This document shows, one piece after another, positions 38,761 through 50,440 of a DNA stretch of 64,000 nt. The notes below the pieces were generated by a model. It was given only the letters and a program-made list of their open reading frames with translations, had not been told where the DNA came from and did no database searches. The DNA comes from Sweltsa coloradensis. Lineage: Eukaryota; Arthropoda; Insecta; Plecoptera; Chloroperlidae. Numbering within the stretch: the stretch's first letter is position 1; each line of letters begins with the position of its first letter. A program made the translations under genes and the position numbers. The stretch is taken from NCBI GenBank assembly GCA_024449915.1, contig JAMZAV010000366.1, positions 310,001 through 374,000 on the forward strand, given 5' to 3'.

Positions 38761-39943
38761 TTATGGCATAGAATTGTGAGTCTTTGAATGATTTCTTAAA
38801 TATCTCTTCTGTGAAAAGCATTGTTTGCAGGTAGGACATTCGTAGGGTTTCTCAGAAGAGTGTGTCAACAGATGTCGCTTCAACTCTTGCCTCTGTCGGA
38901 AGCTCTTGGCGCACGTGTCGCATGCAAACGGCTTCTCACCAGTGTGAATCATGATGTGATCGTTGAGTTCTTGTCGGCGACGGAACTGTCGCTCGCAGTG
39001 CGGGCACTGGTACTTGAACACGTTCATGTGGAACGTGTTGTGCACATACAGTGACGCCTTCGTACGGAACGCTTTGCCACACACGTGACAGACACATGGC
39101 CGTTCTTCTGTGTGCGTCCTACGGTGTTCGTTCCGTGCCCTCGCATGTGCAAACATCCGGCCACAGACATCGCACGGATGTTTCTTGATTCCCTCATGAA
39201 CGTCGTTGACGTGCCGAACGAGCTGTGAAGCCGTTCGAAACTGACGACCGCAAACGTGACACGTGAATGGTTTTTCTCCAGTATGAATACGAAGGTGAGT
39301 CAAATAACTAAACTGATGCATTATATTCTTACCACATTCATCACAATGAAACAACGTTCGATCACCGACAATAATCTTTGCTCTTGCTATGGCCGCTAGT
39401 TGACTCTCCGAGAGTCGAGACTTGCGTTTCTTCTTTGGTATTGGAACATCTAAAACAAGTTTATCAAATCTCATAGAGTCGGACGAATGATAACTTTCGA
39501 CATCCTCTCCAAAATCGTCACACTCCGATTTGATATTTTCTTGTGCACGTGATGTCTCTCCGCTGGCATGTCGAGTTCTTTCAGCATGTTTCTCATCATT
39601 TCCATTAGAATAGTTTGATTGATCACTGTCATGTCTACTGCACGAATCATCTGGCACAACTACCTCGTTAACGGTATTGTGCCTTCCGACTGCTTTAATT
39701 ACAAGCTTCTTAATCCGGGGATGCTTTCTTTTCTCGTGTCGGACCAAATCACAAACCCGCGTGAAAACTGAGTCACACTTCATACAAGGAAACTCATGCT
39801 TCATTACACTCCCACTTGGATGGATCAATATTGTATTGGATTTTGGTCTTTGAATAGCGAAATGTTTGACTCGATCATCGCAAGGTTCTAATTTTATTTC
39901 TTGGAGAAACGCATTGAATGATGAATGTGATGGCTGCTGAAAC
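38761..39943 (-). CDS. Alternative 3'-terminal exon H, 8 C2H2 zinc fingers
   Basis: This exon encodes 393 residues from the acceptor TTTGTCTTTCAG|G. A single finger near residues 50-73 (CMKC...RKH) is followed by an acidic and Ser-rich spacer and a short basic stretch (PKKKRKSR) that could be a nuclear localisation signal. The seven-finger core starts near residue 196 and ends SQKRYLRNHSKTH. The predicted role is a DNA-binding end of a nuclear factor. The core-coding DNA is more GC-rich than the flanks. The branch-site-like block (AGTGAATAC, plus-strand reading) is at 39965-39973. Confidence 0.9.
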
Positions 39944-40200
39944 CTGAAAGACAAAGTGTTCAACAGTGAATACCACATTCTCCACCAGGAGTAACTTGCT
40001 TGGTGTTCTACTTAAATTAAAATAGACACACTTATTCCACACAGGTATTTATATTAAAGATAGACCTGATGTGTTATTCAACTGGTACATTGCCCAAAAA
40101 GAGCATATTATAAAGCAGCTTTTACTGGATAAAGCAAAAACACAAGGTTTATAAATAGTGTTGGCATGTTTAGATTATATGTATCTAAAAACAGGAAAAA

Positions 40201-40683
40201 GAAAACCTACTGATGGCCATTAACTGTTGCATGGCTCTTCAGATAACCTTTCCAACTGACTTCAATGTGTTCGCAAAGCAAACATTTCCGCCACACATGC
40301 TTTTCTAGATTGCAACACAGCCTGAAGGTTGTCTTGAAATGGTACTTGCTCATGCGTGTTCACGCATAACATGTTCATTTAATGGCCCATAGCAAGGCCC
40401 AAACACATCTTGGCAGTAGATGTTGAGAATAAAAAGAGCACTTATAGGTTTTAATGTATTTCAAAACAAATTACTTTCAGAAGGAATTTCACAAAAATGT
40501 TATACTTGAAGGTAGTCTCACAGGCTCTAGTGTGGTAAAAACACATGACGGATGGCACTCACGTGGTGCATTATTCACTTGAGAACATTCTGTGTTGAGA
40601 AAAGAATTTATTTTTATAAACTACTTTAGACAGACATGACAAATGAAAGTGGATGTTCTCTAACATGGATTCAAAGGTGGTTT
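40201..40683 (-). pseudogene. Decayed zinc-finger cassette
   Basis: The minus strand shows core-like pieces in broken frames. First comes HL-stop-IH followed after a frame change by ICHVC (about 40625-40683). Near 40350-40380 is LNEHVMREH, as in the fifth core finger of exon C. At about 40201-40320 a frame reads CNLEKHVWRKCLLC...GYLKSH, matching the last core finger. Stops and frameshifts make it non-coding. The upstream end is cut by the piggyBac-type element that begins at 40686. Confidence 0.65.
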
Positions 40684-40685
40684 AA

Positions 40686-41291
40686 CCCGAGAGTAGTCGC
40701 ACCCCTGTTTGTAACGTTAGTAGTCGCGCCCGGTCCTTTAGACCGCATTATTTATTATGGGCTAATAACGTTAGGATGACGTTTTGATTACCAATATAAG
40801 ATAATTTACCATATATGTGACAGCATAGATGGTTATATTAACCACTTATCAATCAATAATCAATAAATAATCAATCAATAATCAATCAAACACAGAATGT
40901 TGCAAACCAACAAAAAGGTATAAAAATATGTTTTGAAACACCATGTTGTTCGAATTATTAGTAAACCAAGACAGTAATATTATGCCAACACTGTATGTTG
41001 AAGAATAATTAACCTACAATAACAAAATACATGTCTCATAATAGTGATTGAGTATGCATATTTTTGCCTCCCTTAGTAGTCGCGCAGCGGTCGAAAAGAC
41101 CAAGCAACCAAACAGGACCTCTTATCTTAGATGAAGTTCTGCAGAACACTGAATCGCGTATTGCACACTGGCTTCACAAATCTATTTTGGGAAGGTAGGC
41201 GGAACTAGACAAGCCACACATGCGCGCAGTACAAATACCAACTGCTGAAAAAAAAAGTCGGTCTAAAAGACCACACGCGACTACTCTTGGG
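40686..41291. mobile_element. piggyBac-type non-autonomous element, copy 2
   Basis: 606 bp between TTAA sites (40682-40685 and 41292-41295), same orientation and nearly the same sequence as 31966-32568. The inverted ends are CCCGAGAGTAGTCG and CGACTACTCTTGGG, with one mismatch. It sits at the edge of a decayed zinc-finger cassette. Confidence 0.88.
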
Positions 41292-42020
41292 TTAAGCAAA
41301 TACTGTAACAATAATAGCCTTGCTATTAAAGAAAGAAAAGAAATAAGCAAAAACAAATTATGAAGAATTTTGTTTAGTTCCATCCTGACTTAGCGCCGCG
41401 CCACCAGCGCTCGTAACAAACACATCCTTCTAATTGACAAAGAAGTCCACCAGGTAAACTTCTTTATCTACCTTCGTTCTAGTTCCAGCCCTCAACGGCA
41501 GGTTTTTTGTTTGCCAGCTCCGCCTGTGTTACATTCGGGAAGTAAGTTGTATTAATAGCGAAACTATTCCCGTTACAGGATTTTGTTTAGGGTGAAATGA
41601 ACAGTAGAATAGAATTGAAGCCTGGTGCAATTAGATATCAAGAACAAAAATGTTACCATCTTTTAACATCAATGTGATTGTGATTCTGTGAGGTTAATGT
41701 TAAAGTATTTTTCTAGTATTGTAAGCCAAATAAATTAGTGTCTCAAAATTTGTAGTAGGTCCTGCCTATTGTCTACAAATTTCTGTAGCTTGCATAATAT
41801 GAACACTCACCGACAAATAGCATATTTTTTTAACTATGAATCAAAAGACAAATTACTTAGATGAGCACTAACAATCACTCAGTAAGATATACTTAATCAT
41901 AAATATTAGTTAAGTTCAGGAGTCTTTTCAACGGTTTATTAATGTAAGTCAGTGACTGTAATTCTTTTCATGTCATTAATTACTATACAGCTACAAATTT
42001 GAATACGATAAATTACTAAA

Positions 42021-42719
42021 AACGCTGTTCCACCCTGTGTTTCCATTTTCTAAAATATGCAACTATGTAAACTGTCGTGATGAATTGAAACTGGCACATT
42101 GAATTTGAAACCTTTTTCACAATTTTCTGCTCGGCACCGGCATATGATCTCAAATGTTAAACTGCAATGATTAGCACATTGTTCAATAGAAGTTGGTTCT
42201 GACATTAATGTTTGACTGTTTTTCGACTAACAAAGAGAAACTGGATTTTACAATTGGTATGTTCCACGCATTTTTTAGATAACAGTATTTGTCATGTACC
42301 GAAAAATGAAATTGCGGACCGGTTCCAAAATAACAATGTTTTCTCTTTGTTAATTTTCAAGAAAACAGTAAATTATGTCAAGAAACATTGGAGTCCGTGG
42401 TTTCGATTCCGGTTGGGCGGACTTTTTTAATTCTGAATTGTAGTAAATGAAAACAATTACACCCACGGATGTTTCCTGATCAACAAATCGAGAAAAAAAA
42501 GAAAAAAGAAAGGGAAACAACCATCTACGTTGAACGATGTGCTAGATACAATTGCAATTTGAAACTATTTTGAAGATGCAATATTTGCCGTGTGCCCGGT
42601 CAGAAATTTTTGATTTTTTTTGTGTTCTAATAGTGCCAGGTTTCAATTTCATTTAGGCCTACTATATTTTTACATAGTTGCATATTTTAGGAAACGGAAA
42701 AACAGGGTGGAACAGCCTT
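42021..42719. mobile_element. Old fold-back element with inner insertion
   Basis: The left end ACGCTGTTCCACCCTG and the right end CAGGGTGGAACAGCCT are inverted, and TTAA follows the right end. Landmarks such as CCATTTTCTAAAATATGCAA and a matching inverted block near 42665-42700 are shared with 35482-36020. About 42388-42480 looks inserted and carries TTTCGATTCCGG, similar to a tRNA-type B box. Confidence 0.65.
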
Positions 42720-43353
42720 AATAACCAATGTGTAGAATTGACGAAATCATTGCTAATATACTTTAACTATAAGCATGTAGTATCAAGATTAGTTGTCAAG
42801 CATGTCAAGCAAGATGTCAAGCATTTACTATCAAAATGCTGCATATAAAATATGCTTCCACAAAGTTTCGTTAAATGTTAATTACAGTAACTGAGAATTA
42901 ATAATTACGGATACTTCTCAGAGCATGAACCAGGTCACCTAACTTTAATCTACTGGAGGAATTTGAACCCTTAAAAGCAAATTTAAGTAAGCTCTAGCTA
43001 GATTGACCCAAGAGTGACAACATTAACTAAGATTATGAGATGTAAAGAATGAACCAATGCAATCCTAATTTTGGGGAAGGTTAGAGGAAGTAACTAAAAG
43101 AAACAATGTGTAATGCATACATATGACCACAGTGTTACAATGTTACAAACTTTATTTAGAGCCTACCACATAACACAGAGCTGCACAAGGCAAGTAAGTG
43201 TAGGACAGCAATCGTTTTGTGAAGCCTCAAACTGAGTAAATACAGCCAGCAACCATGTTTAATCCAATTCACAACACACAACTCCTTACTGTAGATTATT
43301 ATCTAAAAAAATAAAAATAATGTGCACTTACTAATATTCACAATTAAATTATA

Positions 43354-43641
43354 ATTACATGAATCTTATCATATTATCAATATAATTTAAGTTGATGGAT
43401 GCAATTGATGACAAATTTATGAGTCCGAGTGTATTGTTGTATGGAATATGAGGTATAGATAGCCATTTCACATTTATTTTCGGAGGCACCTAAATAACCC
43501 ATGCCACCTCATAACATGGGGTATCTCGGATTGCACACATAGCAAGGAAGTAAAGGTATGTTAGAAAACTGTTATTTAGAGCCGGATGTCTTGGGTCGAT
43601 TCCCAGTTGGGGCAGATTTTTACGACAATTGCCATCAATCA
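43354..43641 (+). repeat. Dispersed repeat, copy 1, SINE-like
   Basis: About 290 bases nearly identical to 46014-46308. Near the 3' end it has CTTGGGTCGATTCCCAGTTG, which resembles a tRNA T-arm/B box, then ATCAATCAATAAATAAA. A clear A box was not found, so a tRNA-derived SINE is likely but unproven. Confidence 0.6.
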
Positions 43642-44149
43642 ATAAATAAAATAAACATAATATTACATGAAAAAAATAATTTTTTTTAAAACAATGCTTA
43701 TATTTAAATACATACTAAAAAGTAAAAAATAAATTTTCGCCCAACAAATTTTTGCCTTTCTCGGAAAATAAAAGTATTGGGCGCTTTCGGTATTGACATA
43801 GATTACAGAATTTTGTTGTTCATGGAGGGTTTGTGGGGGGGTTTGTGTTTTTGTTGTTTTAAAAAAAAAATCATGAAATATTATTTTATTCTTTTTAGCC
43901 TTAACGAATGTTGTAATCGAATATGTGCTCACTGGACGCGTCCGAATTTCTGCATCTCGTTGCCCCATCCTCACTAGCTGTGACTAATTTCCCATATGAA
44001 GCTTTGTTTGATTAATTAATTATGATGAATTAATTGATACACTATAGTGAACTGCCTCTGAATTTAGACCAATAAACATGTTGCCAGTTTTTGAGAAAGT
44101 ATTAGAAATAGTTGTTCATAACATTAATGCTATTTTGATAAAAATACTT

Positions 44150-45410
44150 ATAATGAATGTCAACGGGTTTTAAGAAAACTGACTCATTGAGACTGCAGTT
44201 CAACTTTAATTTCGAAATGGACTCAAAGCATTGAATAGTAACCTATCAAACATTAGCTGTTTTTCTTGATCTAAAGAGCTTTGAGACTTAAATTATCTAG
44301 ACTATTGAAAATTGGTATATTATGTGTGACGGAAGGTGCTAGTTGAATGTGATTTCCTTTGTGATAAAGTCAGAGACAAAATATATAGTAATAGATGTAC
44401 AAAATTTGTGTTGAGTCCACAGGCAGTCTGGCCCACTTTTGTTCTATTATATAATGATATTGAAATTGTAGAATGATCTAACTTGTATCAGATGATACCG
44501 TATTTTTTTCTCGAGCAAAGATTTACAAATGATTGACATTATATAATGAACTAAAGACTGTTTCAAATGGTTAAGTATCAACTTTCTTACTAATGTTTTA
44601 AATGTAATGTATGTTAAACGGCACTTCTAACCTAGCTGAAATACAGATGGACATACTAGCTAACCAAGTAAAAATAGAGGATAGCCACATATTTGTTAAG
44701 ATTAAATACTTTGGTATAACTTAGATAATAAGTTATCATTCAAATCCATATTAATTAATTGTAGCAAAATTTGTAAGAAGGTATACTACTAGTAGATTGG
44801 CATCCATCTGTCATCATGGTCTAAAGTTAATTTTAAGCCAATTGTCAACCACATTCGATTCTGTTCAACAATTATCAGCTTTATACATGTATGACAGATT
44901 CAGAATTACAAATAGAGGTATGCGAACTATACTAAATGCAATCGTTATGTTTCAATAACGACAATGCTGAACACTCTTCAATGGATAAATGTTAAAGAAC
45001 AAATTAAGCCTAATGCAATGTTATTCATTTTTAAGATCCATCATAACTTGTTGCAAATTACTTAGGATTGAAATAAAAAGCCAATAGCATCAGTTTACGA
45101 ACATAGCACAAGAGCAGCTAGAACTGGTTACTATTTAAAAGGTTGCAATAAGAAGTTACTAGTAAATCAATTTTTTATTCCGGTATTAGGGAATTTAACA
45201 CTTACCTTCTGTAGTTATTACTTCCATTAATGTTGCTAGTTTAAGAGAAATTATCTCTTGCATACAGCTCAGTCTCAGCAATGTAATTTATAGAAATAGA
45301 ATACTTATAATATAATATTTATTATTATTAGAAGGGATATGGTATTTATTTTTGTATAAGGCTCCAGACTAGAAATCAAAATATGTACTGATATCTAGTC
45401 CCATATAAAA
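44150..45410 (+). mobile_element. CR1/Jockey-type LINE remnant
   Basis: Broken plus-strand frames give reverse-transcriptase landmarks in order: a pre-thumb stretch ending DNKLSFKS (near 44725-44750), then LQLLQLYMYDRFRI-like and GMRTILN, a VKEQIK-like block, an IHHNLLQI-like block and an ARAARTGYYLKG-like stretch near 45110-45145. This order is that of CR1/Jockey LINE ORF2 C-termini. Many stops are present and the 5' part is missing. Confidence 0.65.
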
Positions 45411-45700
45411 CTCTGATTTATTAATTATGATGAATTAATTGATTAATTAGTGAATCTGTTAATTGATTCATCTATTGTCATCAAGAATACGTATGTGTGA
45501 AAAATTTCAGCTCGATCGGACATTGGGAAGTGGGTGAAATATCGATTCCCATATAAAACTTTAATTATTAATTATGATGAATTAATTGATTAATTAGTGA
45601 ATCTGTTAATTAATTCATCTATTGTCATCAAGAATATGTATGTGTGAAAAATTTCAAATCGATTGATGGACATTGAGAAGTGGGTGAAATATCGATTATA
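45401..45700 (+). repeat. Two tandem copies of a 148-bp unit
   Basis: Each unit starts CCATATAAAACT, contains ATTATGATGAATTAATTGAT and CATCTATTGTCATCAAGAAT, and ends near GGGTGAAATATCGATT. A third partial copy lies at about 43991-44042. It adjoins the simple repeat at 45706-45753. Confidence 0.8.
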
Positions 45701-45705
45701 AGATT

Positions 45706-45753
45706 CCGTCCGTCCGTCCAGACAGACAGACAGACGGACAGACGGACAGACAA
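45706..45753 (+). repeat. Simple repeat (GTCC)n then (GACA)n
   Basis: CCGTCCGTCCGTCC runs into GACAGACAGACAGACGGACA and similar. The two tracts are roughly inverted to one another and could form a hairpin. Confidence 0.85.
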
Positions 45754-46013
45754 ACACATGAAGCTAATATAAGCGTAAAATAAATTGTATTTACAGTCTA
45801 CCCACTCAGGTACAGGTATATAACTGATTTTCAGTGGGGGACAGTAAATCAAAGCGACCAAGCCAACCCTGTAGGCTCTTGACGCAATCGACGAGTGAGC
45901 GATAACCAACCAAAGATCGATATTTTATAATGGGAAATATAGTAATTAGTGGTATGGACAGTGCAAACACCCGCGAATCAACACCAGAATCAACAAGGCC
46001 GATTCAGAACAAC

Positions 46014-46308
46014 ATTACATGAATCTAATCATATTATCAATATAATTTAAGTTGATAGATGCAATTGATGACAAATTTATGGGTCCGTGTGTATTGTTTT
46101 ATGCAATATGAGGTATAGATAGCCATTCCAAGTTTATTTTCGGAGGCACCTTAATAACCCATGCCACAACTCATAAGTCATAACATATCTCGGATTGCAC
46201 ACATAGCAAGGAAGTAAAGGTATGTTAGAACATGTTAATTACAGCCGGATGTCTTGGGTCGATTCCCAGTTGGGGCAGATTTTTTACGACAATTGCCATC
46301 AATCAATA
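46014..46308 (+). repeat. Dispersed repeat, copy 2, SINE-like
   Basis: Same family and orientation as 43354-43641, with the same GGGTCGATTCCCAGTTGGGG block near the 3' end. Confidence 0.6.
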
Positions 46309-46951
46309 TCTCAGATTGTCGAAACTTTTCAACGATTCCATCTGAATGAGAAAAAAACTATATTACAAAGTGAATGATTTTATCGAAGAAAGGATAAGTT
46401 TGTAGCAAATAAATGAAGGCAAGTCTACCGGGAAATATAACAGAATTCTCTTTTGTGCAGCAATATTAACTGATGATTTCTTTCATTTCGTTAGTTTTAT
46501 GCTTTGGAAAGCAAAATATTTTTTGTGTTGTATAGGATATAAGATAAGGAGAGAACATGATACATCCTCCATGTTCGTGCAAGCCTGTGTGATTCCTGTC
46601 CCGAGATCCAGTGGCTTTATGATCATATTATTTATACTATTGCATCGGAATACACTACTAGGCCTATATGATAGGGTCAAAATAACAAGGACGGTAGGCC
46701 CACATCCCTCACAACTCTTCAAGTTCTGCTGCTTTGCTGCTGTTTACATAGATGAATATGAGACCTTGACCAACCAAGAGCATTCAATTACAATTTTTCG
46801 ATTGAGATTTGCATAATGAAAAACTGATAGAAACAATGTCATCAATACAATTTGATAATACTATTGTGTATTTATTTATGTTTATCATGTTGATTTATGA
46901 TTAAACATCATATGAGTGACAGCTGATTGTGTGAGGCAGAGCAAGTCCCTT

Positions 46952-47511
46952 AAAGGGGTATTTAACCGCTAAACTAAAAAAAAAAATTTCCAAACATGAC
47001 ATTTTTCGAGCTAGGTCCCATCGGCAAAAATCTCCCATAAGAAATTACATGGGGACGATCTTTATGCCCCGTGACCTTGGGAGGATTTTGATCCAAACAA
47101 ATATTGGCCATTATTGACGTACTCTACAGCCTTTTCTGAAAATTCTCTACATTTTTTTTGTAATTTGGGCAAGTAGTTCGGTCAAAATATGCTGATTACC
47201 AAGATGGGGTGTGATTTTGGAATGTATATTTTTGCATGTTTGAGGGTATATTTGGGCACAGTTTCAAGACACGATGTAAAAAATGGGCATTTTAGATTGG
47301 TACTATGCTCTAGCATCTATGTGGACCAAAAAAGAAGCAGGAATTTAAGAAATTTCCCAAAACACCAATTTTTGCAAATTTCTGGATAAAAAAATGAAAA
47401 ATTCGTATTAAATCACAGTTACAAGATATAATTTTTTTAAATGTCATTTTAGTGTAGTATTGTGCCTAGATAATGTGGTAAAAAAATTTTTTTTGAGTTA
47501 ATAGCCCCTTT
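46952..47511 (+). mobile_element. MITE family M1, copy 2
   Basis: It begins AAAGGGGTATTTAACCGCTA and ends TTAATAGCCCCTTT. It shares long internal blocks with 62612-63246 in the same orientation and 17923-18562 in the opposite orientation. Non-coding. Confidence 0.75.
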
Positions 47512-47757
47512 ACAGAATGCATCATTCATAAGTTACGAAGAAGCTGTTCTTTTCTCTTTAAAACTTATCTTAAATCTAAATCAGTCTTTCTCTTTACAGT
47601 AAATAACATTTGATATAAATATAAATCAATAAACAGCATTGTAGAATAAAATCACATCTATGGAATCCAAATAAATTAAGTAACAATCTCGAGTTCGAAA
47701 AGTTCACTCAAGCTTTCAGCTCTTCTTACAAGCTGCAATTGTGTACAGAGTTAGTTC

Positions 47758-48748
47758 TCAACGGCTCCCAGAATGATGAGCTTTAATATGTCTCTTAAGG
47801 TAACGCTCTTGTTTAAAACCAAGTCCACAGGCAGCGCACGTGAATGGCTTTATGTCCGAATGCAAAAGCCTGTGGCGAATCATTTCATTCCGTGCACGAA
47901 AGCCTCGTCCACACAAGTCACAAATGTGTTTCTTCTCCCCAGTGTGGGTAACTAAATGTTTCACAAGTTCATGCTGGTTTCTGAAGGGTTTTGCACAGTA
48001 TGAACAAGAGAATGGAAATATATCTGTGTGGATCTTATTGTGAATATAAAGAGTAGCTTTAGTCTTAAATGCCTTTCCGCAGGTGCAGCATATGTACGGG
48101 CGTTCCCCAGTATGTATGCGCCTGTGATCCTCCATAGCGGGCTTGGCAGCAAATGTCCGTCCGCAAATATCACACGCATGTTCCTTGACACCCGCATGGA
48201 CGTGTTTTAAGTGATAGTACAGCCCTGTTTGAGAGAAACTCTTGCCACATATGTGACAGGTAAATGGTTTTTCTTTAGAATGAACTACATGGTGAGATTT
48301 TAATGTGGCTTTGCAACTAAAATTTCTTCCACAAAGCTCACACTGGAAGATAGGCTCATCTTTCAGTAATGAATCCGATTCAGACCGGTGAGTTCTCAGA
48401 TGACGATTTAAATGGTAAATTCTTCTGAATACTTTACCACAAATATAGCACGTCAAATCGTTTTTTGCAAGCTTCTTTATTTTTAACTTCAACCGGCATT
48501 CTGAATTGCTTTTATCCAAGCTATCTGGTGGTTGAGGACTTGAGTCAGAATGTTCAGAATGCACTTCCTCGTCACAAGTTGCTGAATGCGCTTTCATATT
48601 AGAGCTCTCAAGCATTGGCAACCTTTCCTCACAGCCATAACATTCAGTTTTAATCCAAAGTACAGATTCGGGCTCATGTGTGCACTTGCTAGCAGTTTGA
48701 GCTTGTCGGAAAGCTTTGAAAGAAGTCAGAGGCCAATGTTGAGAAGAC
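47758..48748 (-). CDS. Alternative 3'-terminal exon I, 8 C2H2 zinc fingers
   Basis: This exon encodes 329 residues from the acceptor TTTGTCTTGCAG|G. One finger near residues 99-121 precedes the seven-finger core, which starts near residue 133. The second core finger is one residue short in the helix (SQTGLYYH where exon B has SHTGGLYYH). The fifth is CSYC and the last is CAACGLGFKQERYLKRH. It is the closest relative of exon B. The predicted role is a DNA-binding end of a nuclear factor isoform. The branch-site-like AGTGATTAC (plus-strand reading) is at 48767-48775. Confidence 0.9.
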
Positions 48749-49075
48749 CTGCAAGACAAATTGTGCAGTGATTACAACAGCACATGCCAATCTGCATTGC
48801 CACCCAGTTACCTCCCAGTTACCTGACCCTATGACTAGAGAATATATTAATATTGTACGATTCTCTATATGCACTTAACGACAAGATTACTTGACCACGG
48901 CTGTCCGACGTAAATACCGGTACTTGATTGAATGCCAATCGGCTGGAGTATTGAGTGTTGGGATTGGACCAAACCGCTCGCCGTGATCAGAGCTACCAAA
49001 TTTGAAAAGAAAAAGTAATATGAAAAAAATGTAAACAGAACACAAAAACGCAAGACATTTTGACGTTATGTCTTG

Positions 49076-49440
49076 TAGGGATGCTCATCGATACATTTTT
49101 CATTATCGATTATCGAAATGGTAATGTCAGTATCGAATCAATTTTAGCAATGTTACTAATAAAAAATTCAAGCTTGTTTCGACATAGATGGAATCTAAAA
49201 AATGGTAAATGAAATTCGAAACAAAACAATCTCATGCCACTCGCTACCTCCTCCTGTCTGTCTTGGTTCGTTTTTCAGTCCCCCACGGCAAAGTCGCTCC
49301 AAAACATAAACTCGAAAAGACACTATTATTAACCTATCGTCTTCCCAGGGGATCTATTACGTGATCGGGCGTTTTCAACAAATTGAATATTCGTATTGTT
49401 GCCGAGAATAATCCAATATTGATTACCGTGTGCATCCCCA
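49076..49440. mobile_element. Short non-autonomous hAT element
   Basis: The inverted ends are TAGGGATGC and GCATCCCCA. The flanks ATGTCTTG (49068-49075) and ATATCTTG (49441-49448) are an 8-bp target duplication with one mismatch. Inner ATCGAT-type palindromic tracts are present near both ends. Non-coding. Confidence 0.7.
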
Positions 49441-50165
49441 ATATCTTGATCACTATAAGAGGAAAGGCCACTGACTTCTCTCAAATGGCAACTAAATATA
49501 TATAGGTACTAGGCTAGATAATAATATTTACAGTACATCATTGACAATGTGCTTACTCCCTTCTTCTAAAGTGTATATGTGTCTCAATAAAAATACATTT
49601 TATGCTTTTGTAGACAAACATGTTGCACAAGATGCTTACCTTTGTACTATTTGAAGTCCCAAACTAACGCGAAACAAATAAACAATGCCTATACAATATT
49701 CGGTGAAATATATGATACTGGTCAAGACTTTGTTTTCAGCGATGTGATCCAGACAAAACCATAGGAGTTACAAATCAAAATATAAAACAACAATACAGGA
49801 TGTGTTGGGATATGAAAATGCATAAAGATAAAATTAAAATTACTAAGTAGGAGCATAAAATTGTGACAGAGAGGTAAAGAATATTAAAAAACAACTAAAA
49901 AAAAGAATGGCAAAACATAAGACTGTAGCAAACCTCACTCACTACCATACTACTACCTTTGTTTACTTAACCTATTCTAACGAAGTACCTATTTTAAAAA
50001 AAATTGACATTTGTGATGTAATGCATACCTTAAGTCCCAAGGGCCAATGTATGGTTAGTTTATGGTTGGTCACACATAACCAAGGTCAGGCCCACGAATA
50101 ATTTGGGTTTACATACATATTTGATAAAAACACAACTCATGTTACTTTGCCTCGAAACAAATGAG

Positions 50166-50440
50166 TTATAATAAAGGCATCACACACATATAAAAGTTAT
50201 CACGTATATTGCTAGAACTTCTTTTTGAGTGGATATTCATCGCAACCAACTTGACGGATTTGTTAGCAAAGTCTTGTTCATATATGCTTTGAGGGCTGAG
50301 GAAGTTTCTAACTCGATTGTGGACTTCCCTGATGTGGATACGAATTGAAGATGATGTTTTAAAATCTAAATGTTTAGCTGCACACATATTATGTCATTGG
50401 GCATTCCTCTGTGTGAGCTCGCAAGCAGTTTTTTTTTAAA
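50166..50440 (-). pseudogene. Decayed zinc-finger cassette
   Basis: One frame reads LRAHTEECP followed by stops (about 50400-50440), matching the HLRIHTGECP link of the first core finger. A second frame (50166-50387) reads CAAKHLDFKTSSSIRIHIREVHNRVRNF, matching the second core finger and its VH...IKN linker. It then continues with FANKS, as in the third finger. Cysteine ligands are lost and the frame shifts. No acceptor of the conserved type is seen just upstream. Confidence 0.8.

Larger units (their letters stand above)
39944..47757. other. Intron between exons I and H, 7.8 kb, rich in transposons
   Basis: This is the longest gap of the array. In order it holds a decayed zinc-finger cassette (40201-40683), a piggyBac-type element (40686-41291), a fold-back (42021-42719), a dispersed repeat (43354-43641), a LINE remnant (44150-45410), tandem and simple repeats (45401-45753), the second dispersed repeat (46014-46308) and MITE M1 copy 2 (46952-47511). 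Positions 46310-46950 show no gene that I recognise. Confidence 0.5.

Noticed and set aside
42388..42420. Possible tRNA gene
   Set aside because: Only a B-box-like TTTCGATTCC and a 3' half are present. The D-arm, anticodon arm and acceptor pairing are missing.
46499..46816. 105-residue plus-strand open frame
   Set aside because: No recognisable domain, splice context or repeat match. A similar-length frame exists on the other strand, as expected by chance.
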